NCBI GenBank assembly: GCA_002163005.1
Contig: MAAF01000051.1
Location: 1-40,460, forward strand
DNA from: Colwellia psychrerythraea
GTDB taxonomy: Bacteria; Pseudomonadota; Gammaproteobacteria; Enterobacterales; Alteromonadaceae
Direction of reading: 5' to 3'
Length of the DNA: 40,460 nt
The stretch's first letter is position 1. Each line of letters begins with the position of its first letter. The notes under the pieces are model-generated. The model ran no database searches and was not told the origin of the DNA. It saw only the letters and a list, made by a program, of their open reading frames with translations. Below, in pieces: positions 10,072 through 19,019 of the stretch. The position numbers and the translations under genes were made by a program.

Positions 10072-10098
10072 ATAACCGTTTAATGCTTTTTCGGTTAT
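10072..10098 (-). promoter_or_regulatory. Hairpin at M23 gene stop in the secA leader
   Basis: ATAACCG (10072-10078) and CGGTTAT (10092-10098) are perfect inverted arms with a 13-nt loop. The structure overlaps the stop codon of the peptidase gene in the 89-bp leader of secA. There is no T run, so it is not an ordinary terminator. Whether it regulates secA is unknown. Confidence 0.35.
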
Positions 10099-10991
10099 TT
10101 CCCTTTGCGATAAACAAATTTAATTGGATTAATTTGTTTATTATTTCGTAATATTTCATAGTGAACATGCGGCCCTGTTGAGCGGCCAGTACTGCCCATA
10201 CGTGCAATATTTTGCCCTTTATTTACCACATCACCCACATTTACCAATAAATCTTTATTATGACCATAACGAGTAGTTAGTCCATTACCATGATTTATTT
10301 CAATGAGTTGACCATAGCCATAGCGCTTACTTGCCCAAGTGACAACGCCTGAAGCAGTAGCAATAATAGCTGTATTTTCTTTACCAGCAAAATCAACGCC
10401 TTTGTGCATTGTTGGTTTACCATTAAATGGGTCTTTACGAACACCATAATATGAAGATAACCAGCCTTTGGTTATCGGTCGACCCGATAAGTAACCATTA
10501 TTTTGTATATGGTGACCAAAAGTTAAAGATTCAAGCATTTGTAGCTGTTTTTCTTCGTAATTTATCTTACTTTCAAAATGCTCTATTTCAATAAAGAGTT
10601 GTTCCAGTGTTTTATCATTCACTAAAAAAGTTTTCGCTGCCGGTCCACCACTCGCAGGGAGCTGGCTGAAGTTAAATTCTTTCTCAGGAATGCTAGCATC
10701 ATCGGCCAAACGGTCACCTAGAGCATTTAGACGTAATACCTGACTTTGTAATTCAGCTAATTTAATTGTCAGTGCGGTAATTTGTTGATTTTTAACCTGA
10801 ATAGGAGCCATATTATTTTGAGAATATACTTGATACTTATCACCATTAGGTTGTACTTTATTACTAGCAATTAGATGAACAATAAACCCAGAAATTAGTG
10901 CAAAGGCACACACAGCTGATAACCAATGCAATTTAGTTAGCCGCATTGAAAATCTGACGTTCTTTCCTCGGTATAGTAGTGTTAAACTCAT
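10095..10991 (-). CDS. Membrane-anchored M23 (LytM) family metallopeptidase
   Basis: Probable periplasmic murein endopeptidase or activator of an amidase. The 298-residue protein has a short cytoplasmic N-terminus and one membrane segment (about residues 22-42). A coiled-coil region (about 60-100 and 130-155) precedes a C-terminal LytM domain (about 170-290). The zinc-site residues are present: His196 and Asp200 in MHKGVD, and His275 and His277 in HVH, with an extra His in RYGHNKD. An active enzyme is therefore plausible, unlike the degenerate EnvC/NlpD type. It sits between dciA and secA, where E. coli has secM, an arrangement I recall from related Alteromonadales. It is probably cotranscribed with secA and is divergent from dciA. 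Confidence 0.9.
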   Translation of the reverse strand: MSLTLLYRGKNVRFSMRLTKLHWLSAVCAFALISGFIVHLIASNKVQPNGDKYQVYSQNNMAPIQVKNQQITALTIKLAELQSQVLRLNALGDRLADDASIPEKEFNFSQLPASGGPAAKTFLVNDKTLEQLFIEIEHFESKINYEEKQLQMLESLTFGHHIQNNGYLSGRPITKGWLSSYYGVRKDPFNGKPTMHKGVDFAGKENTAIIATASGVVTWASKRYGYGQLIEINHGNGLTTRYGHNKDLLVNVGDVVNKGQNIARMGSTGRSTGPHVHYEILRNNKQINPIKFVYRKGK

Positions 10992-11013
10992 AGGACTCTA
11001 TTTCGGTTAATTT

Positions 11014-11037
11014 ATTCAGTAAACATTATTACTGAAT
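11014..11037. promoter_or_regulatory. Perfect inverted repeat in the M23-dciA divergent promoter region
   Basis: ATTCAGTAA (11014-11022) and TTACTGAAT (11029-11037) form a perfect 9-bp inverted repeat with a 6-bp centre. It lies in the 69-bp gap between two divergent genes, a good place for a shared operator. The regulator is unknown. Confidence 0.45.
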
Positions 11038-11060
11038 TTTGCTAACTTTTGGTGACAACA

Positions 11061-11567
11061 ATGGCTAGAAAATCAAAAGTCCCTATTAATATGTCGGCGC
11101 TATTGCAAACAACGACAGGCACTTTGGCACATATTCAGGCAAAAACCAACTCTTTGACCATCTTGGCGGACATTGTACGGCAAATCTGCCCTGATTTACC
11201 AGTAGATGCTTGGCATATTGCAAATTGCCGAAAAGACACTCTGATTATAGAAGTGAAATCTCCTGTTTGGGGACATCGATTACAGTTTGAACGCAATACT
11301 ATTTGTAATGCATTAATAAGTAGCACTGATGGTAACTTTCAAAAAATAGAAATTAAAGTCAACCCACAGGGTTTTCGCCAGCAACGACATGAAGTGACCG
11401 AAAAAACACGCGCTGATCTTTTGCAATCAGTCCCCGTAAAGTCTACCCAAAGTAATGCTGTTGTGAACGAGAAAACCGCCAAGCAGTTTTTAGATATCGC
11501 AAAAAACGCACCGAAAGGCTTGAAAGAAAAACTAGAGAAGTTAGCACGAGTTGCTGGAAGAAAGTAA
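11061..11567 (+). CDS. dciA: DciA-like DUF721 protein
   Basis: DUF721 proteins of the DciA type load or stabilise the replicative helicase DnaB in bacteria that lack DnaC-type loaders. The 168-residue protein contains the DUF721 core (about residues 20-100). Its signatures are VRQICPDLPVDAWHIANCRKDTLIIEVKSP, here cited only as the CPDLP...WHIAN region, followed by WGHRLQFERNTI. A KH-like fold is expected. The frame also allows a TTG four codons upstream, but the ATG at 11061 with GGTGAC ahead of it is preferred. The C-terminal tail is basic and ends KLARVAGRK. A strong terminator follows. The gene converges on lpxC and is divergent from the M23 gene. The family call is firm; the DciA function is by homology. 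Confidence 0.85.
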   Translation: MARKSKVPINMSALLQTTTGTLAHIQAKTNSLTILADIVRQICPDLPVDAWHIANCRKDTLIIEVKSPVWGHRLQFERNTICNALISSTDGNFQKIEIKVNPQGFRQQRHEVTEKTRADLLQSVPVKSTQSNAVVNEKTAKQFLDIAKNAPKGLKEKLEKLARVAGRK

Positions 11568-11587
11568 GCTGGGCAGCGAATTAAACT

Positions 11588-11625
11588 ATGCGAACACTCG
11601 ACCTTAAGTGGTATGTTCGCATTTT
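11588..11625 (+). terminator. Terminator of dciA
   Basis: ATGCGAACA (11588-11596) and TGTTCGCAT (11614-11622) form a perfect 9-bp stem with a 17-nt loop, followed by TTTTAATAA. It begins 20 bp after the dciA stop and lies just outside the adjacent repeat element. Confidence 0.7.
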
Positions 11626-11639
11626 AATAAGTGTGGATA

Positions 11640-11906
11640 TATACCCAAGCCACTTGAAGAGGCGTGTTTCAGGACGCTTGAGCAATTCATGATCAAGGCG
11701 CCTCATTTTATTAAGGGTTATTCCCTTAAAAAAGGAGGCAACGAAGAACATGGTTTGCTCAGACGTCCCCGCAGGGCTGGTTTAGAAACGCTTTATGCTG
11801 CGTTATTGATTTCGACAATAGAATAACTATTCTCTTCAATCAATGCCTTGCCTAAAGGCATTTCTAATTCCAGCTGAAACCTGCATCTTCAGGTAGTTTG
11901 GGTATA
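11640..11906. repeat. Palindromic MITE-like element, family A, copy 1 (complete)
   Basis: This 267-bp element is bounded by 33-bp terminal inverted repeats (11640-11672 and 11874-11906) that match at 27 of 33 positions. Both begin TATACCC when read inward. The centre is a hairpin: TTAAGGG (11711-11717) pairs with CCCTTAA (11723-11729), enclosed by GCCTC and GAGGC (11700-11704, 11735-11739). It has no transposase gene. The right end stops 2 bp from the lpxC stop codon. A 54-bp block (11786-11839) is identical to one at 40407-40460, so this is a dispersed family. It fills nearly all of the 341-bp gap between dciA and lpxC. It may supply a transcription end for lpxC. Confidence 0.85.
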
Positions 11907-11908
11907 AA

Positions 11909-12826
11909 CTAAAATGCAGTAGCATTAATTTCCTGATATTCTATTGGTGAAGCTTTATCACCTTCATAGGTTACCCATTCCCATGAATCAGTCCGTTTAA
12001 AGACTTCTCTAAGCAACAGGTTATTTAAACCATGTCCTGATTTAAAAGCGTTTAATTCACCTAAAATACTCGCGCTGCCCATATAAAGGTCGCCAATAGC
12101 ATCAAGTATTTTATGCTTCACAAATTCATCATCATAACGTAATTCATTCTTATTAAGCATTCTATAATTATCAAGTACGATGGCATTTTCTAAACTGCCA
12201 CCCAAGGCCAAATTATGAGAGCGTAAGAACTCAATATCTTTCATAAAACCAAAGGTTCTAGCGCGACTAATTTCTTTAATAAAAGAACAACTAGAAAAGT
12301 CCATGCTCATGGTTTGACACGTTTTCTCAATAACAGGGTGTTCAAATTCAATAGAAAAATTGACCCTAAAACCTTCATAAGGCAGTAACTCTGCCCATTT
12401 ATCGCCTTCTTCTACGCGAATTGGTTTCTTAATACGCAAAAAGCGTTTTGGTGCATTTAATGTCTCAATGCCTACTGATTGAATTAAGTAAACAAAAGGT
12501 AAGGCGCTGCCATCCATAATAGGAATTTCAGCTGAATCAACATCAATAATTAAATTATCGATGCCTAAGCCTGCAACAGCTGAGAGTAAATGTTCAACTG
12601 TTGAAACCTTAACTTGCTGTTCATTAACTAAACAGGTACATAACGTTGTTTCGCCCACAGCTTCTGGTGACGCTTTGATATCAACCACAGGGTCAAGATC
12701 AACACGACGGAAAACAATACCGGTGTTTGCTGGCGCAGGACGGAGAGTAACCTGCACTTTTTCACCTTTATGTAAACCAACACCTACTGTTGAAACACTT
12801 GTTTTTAATGTACGTTGCTTAATCAT
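11909..12826 (-). CDS. lpxC: UDP-3-O-acyl-N-acetylglucosamine deacetylase LpxC
   Basis: Zinc-dependent deacetylase that performs the first committed step of lipid A synthesis in the cytosol. The 305 residues start [19 protein letters not shown], as in E. coli. The zinc ligands are His79 (VEHLLSA), His238 and Asp242 (KHKILD), and the catalytic His265 lies in SGHGLNN. All are at the same positions as in E. coli. The ribosome site GAGG lies 7 bp before the ATG. A 274-bp gap separates it from ftsZ upstream and holds a hairpin and a candidate -10 box, so it probably has its own promoter besides dcw read-through. Confidence 0.97.
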   Translation of the reverse strand: MIKQRTLKTSVSTVGVGLHKGEKVQVTLRPAPANTGIVFRRVDLDPVVDIKASPEAVGETTLCTCLVNEQQVKVSTVEHLLSAVAGLGIDNLIIDVDSAEIPIMDGSALPFVYLIQSVGIETLNAPKRFLRIKKPIRVEEGDKWAELLPYEGFRVNFSIEFEHPVIEKTCQTMSMDFSSCSFIKEISRARTFGFMKDIEFLRSHNLALGGSLENAIVLDNYRMLNKNELRYDDEFVKHKILDAIGDLYMGSASILGELNAFKSGHGLNNLLLREVFKRTDSWEWVTYEGDKASPIEYQEINATAF

Positions 12827-12874
12827 ATCAGCCTCGCTTACTTTGCTTTTTATTGGTTAATAAATGCAATTGCT

Positions 12875-12880
12875 ATTATA
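12875..12880 (-). promoter_or_regulatory. Candidate -10 box for lpxC
   Basis: The minus strand reads TATAAT here, 48 bp upstream of the lpxC ATG, in an AT-rich stretch. No convincing -35 hexamer is seen at the right spacing, so the call is tentative. Confidence 0.35.
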
Positions 12881-12958
12881 AATATTTTACTTAGCTCTGG
12901 GCCATATAAAACCATCTACATGCAGCATTTCATCCCATTATTAAAATGAACTACCTAC

Positions 12959-12996
12959 TTACTCCGTATTAAATCTAAGTATAGATTTAGGAGTAA
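12959..12996 (-). terminator. Long imperfect hairpin downstream of ftsZ
   Basis: The outer arms TTACTCC (12959-12965) and GGAGTAA (12990-12996) enclose the inner arms AAATCTA (12971-12977) and TAGATTT (12982-12988), around a 4-nt loop. The hairpin lies between ftsZ and lpxC, about 105 bp after the ftsZ stop. There is no strong T run, so it may protect the 3' end of ftsZ mRNA or attenuate read-through into lpxC rather than terminate fully. Confidence 0.45.
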
Positions 12997-13100
12997 AAGT
13001 AGCTAAGCTCTTTTCAGGGCGCATAATATATCAAAAAAAAGCGCTAAAATCAAAAATACCAATGACAGTTGAACTTAGTTCACATCTAATAACTAGATAG

Positions 13101-14261
13101 TTAATCCGCTTGCTTACGTAAAAAAGCAGGAATATCTAAATAGGTATCTAAGTCCGTTGCTGCTGCTTTTTGCGCATTGCTATCAGTCATCGCTATTGCT
13201 TCAGTCGCTAAATTCGCCTGTGGTGCAGCTGGTGTATAATCCGCACCTACCACTTTTGCTTCAGCCATTGGCATAGGGTTTACTAACGTAATATCAGGCT
13301 TACTTTCAGCGCCAATACCCGTAGCAACAACGGTCACACGAAGCTCATCTGTCATATCCATATCAATAACAGCACCAACAACAACCGTTGCATTTTCAGA
13401 AGCAAAAGCTTTGACGGCATTACCAACAGTCTCAAACTCATCGATACTAATATCCATGCCTGCGGTAATATTAACTAAGATACCGCGAGCACCAGCTAAA
13501 TCCACATCCTCTAGTAAAGGACTTGAAATAGCAGCATCAGCAGCTTCTTGTGCTCTATCATCGCCAGAAGCAGTACCAGAACCCATCATGGCAGTACCCA
13601 TCTCAGACATAACAGTACGTACATCGGCAAAATCGACATTTATCAAACCAGGACGAGTAATTAATTCTGCAATACCTTGCACTGCGCCAAGTAACACGTT
13701 ATTGGCTGCTTTAAAGGCATCTAATAAGCTTGTTCCTGGACCAAGGACTTTCAGTAACTTCTCGTTAGGAATCGTAATAAGTGAATCAACGCTTTTAGAT
13801 AAAAACTCAATACCTTGATCGGCATAATTCATTCGCTTTTTACCTTCAAATGGGAACGGTTTTGTTACGACAGCAACCGTTAAAATCCCCATTTCTTTCG
13901 CAATTTCAGCAACTACAGGTGCCGCGCCAGTACCTGTACCACCACCCATACCAGCTGCGATAAATATCATATCGGCACCTTGCAAGGCTTGCTTAATAGT
14001 TTCTCTATCTTCTTCAGCTGCACAACGGCCAATTTCAGGGTTTGCGCCAGCGCCCAACCCTTTAGTGACATCAGCGCCAAGCTGTAAAGTGACATCTGCA
14101 GAAGAATTACGTAACGCTTGCGAGTCAGTGTTTGCTGTAACAAACTCTACACCTTCTATCGTTTGTGAAACCATGTGTTCAACGGCATTACCACCACCGC
14201 CACCAACGCCGATAACTTTAATTATCGCTTCTTCGCTATGGTCTTCCATTAATTCAAACAT
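13101..14261 (-). CDS. ftsZ: Cell division GTPase FtsZ
   Basis: Tubulin-like GTPase that forms the Z-ring. The 386 residues contain the nucleotide-binding GVGGGGGNAVEHM (about 18-30) and the tubulin signature GGGTGTGA (106-113). The catalytic T7 loop is NVDFADV (about 207-213). The C-terminal conserved peptide LDIPAFLRKQAD, at the very end, docks FtsA, ZipA and ZapD. A strong GGAGAG ribosome site precedes the ATG. The 124-bp gap after ftsA leaves room for the ftsZ-specific promoter that is usual in this cluster. It is followed by a hairpin and then lpxC. Confidence 0.98.
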   Translation of the reverse strand: MFELMEDHSEEAIIKVIGVGGGGGNAVEHMVSQTIEGVEFVTANTDSQALRNSSADVTLQLGADVTKGLGAGANPEIGRCAAEEDRETIKQALQGADMIFIAAGMGGGTGTGAAPVVAEIAKEMGILTVAVVTKPFPFEGKKRMNYADQGIEFLSKSVDSLITIPNEKLLKVLGPGTSLLDAFKAANNVLLGAVQGIAELITRPGLINVDFADVRTVMSEMGTAMMGSGTASGDDRAQEAADAAISSPLLEDVDLAGARGILVNITAGMDISIDEFETVGNAVKAFASENATVVVGAVIDMDMTDELRVTVVATGIGAESKPDITLVNPMPMAEAKVVGADYTPAAPQANLATEAIAMTDSNAQKAAATDLDTYLDIPAFLRKQAD

Positions 14262-14385
14262 TTTTCTCTCTCCGTTTTACTTACAATAACTTAAAATATT
14301 TAATAAACTGTTGTTATTTATTACTTTAATTAACAACAATTCGAGATAACTGTTATTTCCATCTAACAGCTCACAACACAATTTT

Positions 14386-15621
14386 TTAGAACTCGCCCTT
14401 AAACCAGGCATGTATTCTTGACCAAAAGTCACCAACACTCTCTCGTTTTTTCGCCGTACTATTCACTTCACTCGTTGCCTGCATACCATAATGTAGAAGG
14501 CCAACTACTGTGGAGTAAGTAGGATCGTTTACATACTCTTTTAATCCTTGCACTGATAATGGATTAGCAATACGAACTGGCATTTGGAAAATTTCTTCAG
14601 CAAATTCAAGTACACCTTCCATTTTCGCCGTACCACCTGTTAATACATAACCGGCAGCAATTTGATCTTCTAAACCAGATTCTCTAATTTCGTCTTGAAT
14701 TAACTCGAATAACTCTTGATATCTAGGTTCTACCACTTCCGATAATGTATGACGCGACATTGAGCGAGCAGGACGACCACCAACACTTGGCACATCAATA
14801 CTTTCTTCCATGCTAACTAATTGTTTTAAGGCACAGGCGTATTGCACCTTAATATCTTCAGCATGACTTAGTGGTGTTCTAAATATTTTAGAAATATCAC
14901 TAGTTACCTGATTGCCTGCTACAGGGATTACCGCGGTATGTCGTAAAGTTCCACCCGTAAAGACTGAAATATCCATTGTGCCGGCGCCCATATCAACAAC
15001 ACACACACCTAATTCTTTTTCATCATCGGTTAACACCGCATAGCTTGAAGCTAAAGCTGAAAAAATTAATTGATCCGCGGTCAAATCACAGCGTTCGACA
15101 CATTTAACTAAGTTTTTAGCCATGTCATTGGCGCAAGTAACGATATGAACTTTAGCTTCCATACGTACACCAGACATGCCTATGGGACTTTTAATACCGT
15201 CTTGACAATCAATGCTGTATTCCTGCGGAAGGACATGCAGCATACGGCGTTCGGCTGAAATAGGAACTGAGCGCGCGGTATGAATTACATTATCGACATC
15301 TTCTTGAATAACTTCTTTGTCATTAATTGGCACCATGCCATTTTCATTTTGGCAACTAATATGCTTCCCTGAAATACCTAAATAGATTGAGCTTATTTGA
15401 CAGTCTGCCATCAATTCAGCTTCATTAATGGCGCGTTGAATCGCTTGAATAACTAAATTCAAGTCGTTAACTCCGCCTTTATCCATACCGCGAGCAGGCT
15501 GATTACCGACACCAATAATACTCAATTGGTTGTCTGGCGTAATCTCTCCTACTGCGACAGATATTTTGGAGGTGCCTATATCAAGGCCAACCACTAATTT
15601 TCTTTCTGCTGCTTTAGACAT
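14386..15621 (-). CDS. ftsA: Cell division protein FtsA
   Basis: Actin-like ATPase that tethers FtsZ to the inner membrane and recruits late divisome proteins. The 411 residues start KLVVGLDIGTSKISVAVGE, the phosphate-1 motif of the actin fold. VDMGAGTMDISVF is phosphate-2, and GYVLTGGTAKMEG is the adenosine motif. The 1C subdomain is present. The C-terminus DFWSRIHAWFKGEF is the amphipathic membrane-targeting helix. Its ATG directly follows the ftsQ stop with no spacer, which implies coupled translation. Confidence 0.97.
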   Translation of the reverse strand: MSKAAERKLVVGLDIGTSKISVAVGEITPDNQLSIIGVGNQPARGMDKGGVNDLNLVIQAIQRAINEAELMADCQISSIYLGISGKHISCQNENGMVPINDKEVIQEDVDNVIHTARSVPISAERRMLHVLPQEYSIDCQDGIKSPIGMSGVRMEAKVHIVTCANDMAKNLVKCVERCDLTADQLIFSALASSYAVLTDDEKELGVCVVDMGAGTMDISVFTGGTLRHTAVIPVAGNQVTSDISKIFRTPLSHAEDIKVQYACALKQLVSMEESIDVPSVGGRPARSMSRHTLSEVVEPRYQELFELIQDEIRESGLEDQIAAGYVLTGGTAKMEGVLEFAEEIFQMPVRIANPLSVQGLKEYVNDPTYSTVVGLLHYGMQATSEVNSTAKKRESVGDFWSRIHAWFKGEF

Positions 15622-16509
15622 TTAACTTAAACTCTTAACTAATTGTGTTGATTTAAGGTGATTATTTTTGTTCTTTTTTTGCAATTTACTTTGTGTTTTA
15701 TATTGGGTAATGCTTTCTACTGTTTTCCAACCAACAGCCAATCCCGTATCATACCGCAAATCGATGTAATCAACCGCCTGATTTTGCTGTTTTTCTGCAA
15801 TTTTTTTTGCCTTTAGCTGGGCTTTAATTATTGGATAAACATCCATAAAACGTTGAATACGTTCAACCCGCTCTTCACGACCTAAATTTAAGGTCACGCC
15901 ATCATCTAATGTTAGTTGCCAAGAAAAACGTTCACTTAGCACTAACTCATCTATTTTTAGTGCCTTATAGTCAAGTAATGCATTGAGATCTCTATAGTTT
16001 TCTAACGCCAACAACTCACTCCCTTCAGGACCAAAAAAGTTAGGGAGGTAATGATTAATACGTTCAATATCAGCCTGAAAAACTTGACCAAGCTGATTGA
16101 TCAAAAAGTTTCCATTCCATAGTGCTATCGGGTTTTGGTCAACTACATATATTTTCAATTCATTAGGCCACTGCTTTCTTACGGCTACCGAGTAAACCCA
16201 AGGTAAAGTAAGTACATAACTTTGTACTTCATTAACATCGACTTGAAAAAAGTTGCCCATATCAACCTGATCTATCGCATTAATAATATCGCTACGCTGG
16301 CTATAAGGCATTTCTCCGGAAACCACGATTGAAGTTACCGGTGCACTTTCTTGCCCAATAAAATGCTGAGTAAGCCAATAACTAATGGTTATGAGGCTAA
16401 ACAGTACGACAATAAAAAACACCAACCCCAAACCAAAAGACAAAGCGCTGTCTTGGCTTAGTGGTGCTGCTGCTTTACTATTGCCTTGCTGTTTTTTCGT
16501 CATTTTCAC
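15622..16509 (-). CDS. ftsQ: Cell division protein FtsQ
   Basis: Bitopic divisome protein that bridges the cytoplasmic ring and the FtsL-FtsB/FtsW-FtsI synthase. The 295 residues have a cytoplasmic N-terminus of about 27 residues and one membrane segment (about 28-48). A POTRA domain (about 57-125, VTSIVVSGEMPYSQRSDI) is followed by the beta domain. The C-terminal tail of about 40 residues is rich in Lys, Asn and Gln and extends past the usual end. The gene starts 3 bp after the ddlB stop and abuts ftsA. ATG codons at residues 1 and 3 are both possible starts. Confidence 0.94.
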   Translation of the reverse strand: MKMTKKQQGNSKAAAPLSQDSALSFGLGLVFFIVVLFSLITISYWLTQHFIGQESAPVTSIVVSGEMPYSQRSDIINAIDQVDMGNFFQVDVNEVQSYVLTLPWVYSVAVRKQWPNELKIYVVDQNPIALWNGNFLINQLGQVFQADIERINHYLPNFFGPEGSELLALENYRDLNALLDYKALKIDELVLSERFSWQLTLDDGVTLNLGREERVERIQRFMDVYPIIKAQLKAKKIAEKQQNQAVDYIDLRYDTGLAVGWKTVESITQYKTQSKLQKKNKNNHLKSTQLVKSLS

Positions 16510-16512
16510 TTC

Positions 16513-17478
16513 TTATTTTTTGGCGCTAAGCTGTAAAATTTGAGTCACTAATTCACTAAAGTTCAAACCGAATACCTTTGCAGCTTTTGGCACGAGTGAC
16601 GTTTCTGTCATGCCCGGTACTGTATTCACTTCTAATATCTGCCATTCGCCAGCCCTATTACGCATAATATCAACACGTCCCCAGCCTTGAGCACCTGTTG
16701 CATTAAATGCTTTGATAGACAGCGTTTTTATTTCATTTTCATCATCTTCACTTAATCCGCATGGACAGTGGTATTGTGTACTTGTCGATTGATACTTTGC
16801 TTCATAATCATAAAATTCACGTGGCGTTTCCATGTGAATAGCTGGTAAAGCCTTATCACCTAAAATGGTGACGGTATATTCTGGGCCATCAATCCAAGCT
16901 TCGAGTAATACTTGGGTGTCAAAACCAAACGCTTCAATTAACGCGTTGCGCAATTGGGTAATGGTTTTTGCTTGTGCCATACCAATACTTGAACCTTCAT
17001 TGGCTGGTTTCACCATCACTCGCCCGCCTAAATCAGCAAGAATTTTTTCTAATGATACTGTTGCAAAATCAACTTTATTAACGACGGTAAAAGGTGCTGT
17101 TGGTATATCGCACGCTTTAAAAATCTGTTTACTTCGTACTTTATCCATTGAGAGCGAGGACCCTAAAACATTCGAACCGGTATAGGGAATATTTAAATAT
17201 TCAAGTGCACCTTGCAAACAACCATCTTCTCCACCTCGACCGTGTAGAGCAATAAAAACTCGGTCGATTTTTTTACTCAACAAATCAGTTAATGGCACTG
17301 TTTTAGTATCGATTAAGACGACATTAAAACCCGCTTCTTCTAAACCTTTGGCAATAGCTTGCCCTGACTTGAGTGAGACTTCACGCTCTGCTGAATTACC
17401 ACCATAAAGCACAGCAATCTTCTCTTGCTTAAGCAGGGCTAATGAACTCTCCATTGAAGATCCCAAAGTACTGCCCAT
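16513..17478 (-). CDS. ddlB: D-alanine--D-alanine ligase
   Basis: ATP-grasp enzyme that makes the D-Ala-D-Ala dipeptide used by MurF. The 321 residues contain [17 protein letters not shown] at the N-terminus (after about 18 residues of leader), [21 protein letters not shown] and [20 protein letters not shown], the Ddl signatures. The ATG overlaps the murC stop as TAATG. A later start at Met9 is possible, but the overlap argues for the first ATG. Placement between murC and ftsQ supports the DdlB name. Confidence 0.96.
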   Translation of the reverse strand: MGSTLGSSMESSLALLKQEKIAVLYGGNSAEREVSLKSGQAIAKGLEEAGFNVVLIDTKTVPLTDLLSKKIDRVFIALHGRGGEDGCLQGALEYLNIPYTGSNVLGSSLSMDKVRSKQIFKACDIPTAPFTVVNKVDFATVSLEKILADLGGRVMVKPANEGSSIGMAQAKTITQLRNALIEAFGFDTQVLLEAWIDGPEYTVTILGDKALPAIHMETPREFYDYEAKYQSTSTQYHCPCGLSEDDENEIKTLSIKAFNATGAQGWGRVDIMRNRAGEWQILEVNTVPGMTETSLVPKAAKVFGLNFSELVTQILQLSAKK

Positions 17479-19007
17479 TACTTGTCACCTTTAACAACAG
17501 ACTTGGCTGCACAACTAGTATGCAACAAACTATGATCAGCTAAGTTGCGAGCTACCGCGCCAATACTTCCGGCTCCCTGTGTAATAACCATGTCGTTATC
17601 TTGCAACTGAGTCGCTAATAATTGGGGCAATTTATCTACATCACTGACGTAAACAGGTTCTATTTGACCACGTAGACGAATTGATCGTGCTAAGCTTTTG
17701 CTATCAGCAGACGAAATAGGTGTTTCTCCTGCCGAATAAACATCGAGTAAAAACAGGCAGTCAACTTCAGAAAGTACTTCAACAAAATCTTCATATAAAT
17801 CGCGGGTTCGGGAAAAACGATGCGGTTGAAAAACCATCACCAATCGCTTGTCGGGCCAGCCTTGACGCATAGCTATGATAGTCGCTTTCACTTCGCTCGG
17901 ATGATGGCCATAATCGTCAACTAAAACCATATTGCCTGCAGCGGTCGTAAAATCGGTTAATTTCTCAAAGCGTCTGCCAATGCCTTCAAATTCGCTTAAT
18001 GCCTGACAAATAGCTTCATCATTAACACCCTCGTCTTTGGCTACGGCCACACCAGCCAAAGCGTTTAACACATTGTGTTGACCAGGTAAGTTTACGCTCA
18101 TATTTAGCGGTTCCTGCCCTGCTACCTCTACGGTAAAATGACTAACAGCACCGTTTTGTTGGTAATTTACCGCTCTAACATCGGCATCTTCGGAAAAACC
18201 ATAAGTGATCACTTGACGGCTAATACGCGGTAACAATTCACGCACTACTGGGTTATCAATACAAACAACGGCTAAACCATAAAATGGCAAGTTATGTAGA
18301 AATTCTATGTAAGTGTCTTTAAGTTTTTCAAAGTCACCTTGGTATGTTTCCATATGATCAGCATCAATATTAGTGATGACTGCAACCATAGGCTGTAGAT
18401 GCAAAAATGATGCATCACTTTCATCAGCCTCGGCTACCAAGTAACGACTGCTACCTAATCTTGCGTTGGTACCCGCGCTGTTGAGTAAACCACCAATAAC
18501 AAACGTTGGGTCTAATTGACCTTGTGCAAAAATGCTAGCGATTAAACTCGTTGTGGTTGTTTTTCCGTGTGTACCTGCAATAGCAATACCATGACGAAAG
18601 CGCATTAACTCAGCTAACATTTCTGCTCGTCTAACCACTGGGATACGTAATTTTTTTGCAGCAACAAGTTCAGGATTATCACTATTTATAGCAGTAGAAA
18701 CCACTATTACGCTGGCTTGTGCCACGTTATCTGCTTGATGACCAATGACAATGCTGGCACCTAGGGCTGTTAAGCGTTTAACCACTTGGTTTTCGCCAAT
18801 GTCGGAGCCTGAAATTTGATAACCTTCATTAAGCAATACCTCCGCAATACCTCCCATACCCGCGCCACCTATGCCAACAAAATGGATACGTTTTACCCGG
18901 CGCATTTCAGGTACCTGAGCTCCGTTTGAGTTGGTACCCTTACTGAAATTAGAAATTGAATCAGTATTTGAGCTGGTACTATTGTTTGAGTTAGCTTGCT
19001 TAATCAT
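17478..19007 (-). CDS. murC: UDP-N-acetylmuramate--L-alanine ligase
   Basis: Adds L-Ala to UDP-MurNAc, the first amino acid of the stem peptide. The 509 residues have a Ser/Asn-rich leader (1-34), then [17 protein letters not shown] (Rossmann-like UDP-binding domain). The P-loop is GTHGKTTTT (145-153). [14 protein letters not shown] and [14 protein letters not shown] are also seen, all typical of MurC. The leader is a little longer than in E. coli. The gene begins 12 bp after murG ends and overlaps ddlB by one base. Confidence 0.97.
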   Translation of the reverse strand: MIKQANSNNSTSSNTDSISNFSKGTNSNGAQVPEMRRVKRIHFVGIGGAGMGGIAEVLLNEGYQISGSDIGENQVVKRLTALGASIVIGHQADNVAQASVIVVSTAINSDNPELVAAKKLRIPVVRRAEMLAELMRFRHGIAIAGTHGKTTTTSLIASIFAQGQLDPTFVIGGLLNSAGTNARLGSSRYLVAEADESDASFLHLQPMVAVITNIDADHMETYQGDFEKLKDTYIEFLHNLPFYGLAVVCIDNPVVRELLPRISRQVITYGFSEDADVRAVNYQQNGAVSHFTVEVAGQEPLNMSVNLPGQHNVLNALAGVAVAKDEGVNDEAICQALSEFEGIGRRFEKLTDFTTAAGNMVLVDDYGHHPSEVKATIIAMRQGWPDKRLVMVFQPHRFSRTRDLYEDFVEVLSEVDCLFLLDVYSAGETPISSADSKSLARSIRLRGQIEPVYVSDVDKLPQLLATQLQDNDMVITQGAGSIGAVARNLADHSLLHTSCAAKSVVKGDK

Positions 19008-19019
19008 ATTTTCTCTTCA

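Noticed and set aside
11608..11826. 72-codon plus-strand reading frame after dciA
   Set aside because: It lies almost wholly inside the palindromic repeat element and overlaps the dciA terminator. Such frames arise by chance in the repeat.
11640..11906. Small RNA gene as an alternative to a mobile repeat
   Set aside because: The terminal inverted repeats, the second copy at the window end and the absence of a clear promoter favour a MITE-like repeat.
13411..13818. 135-codon plus-strand frame opposite ftsZ
   Set aside because: It is an antisense shadow of ftsZ with Ser/Ala/Pro-rich composition that mirrors ftsZ codons.
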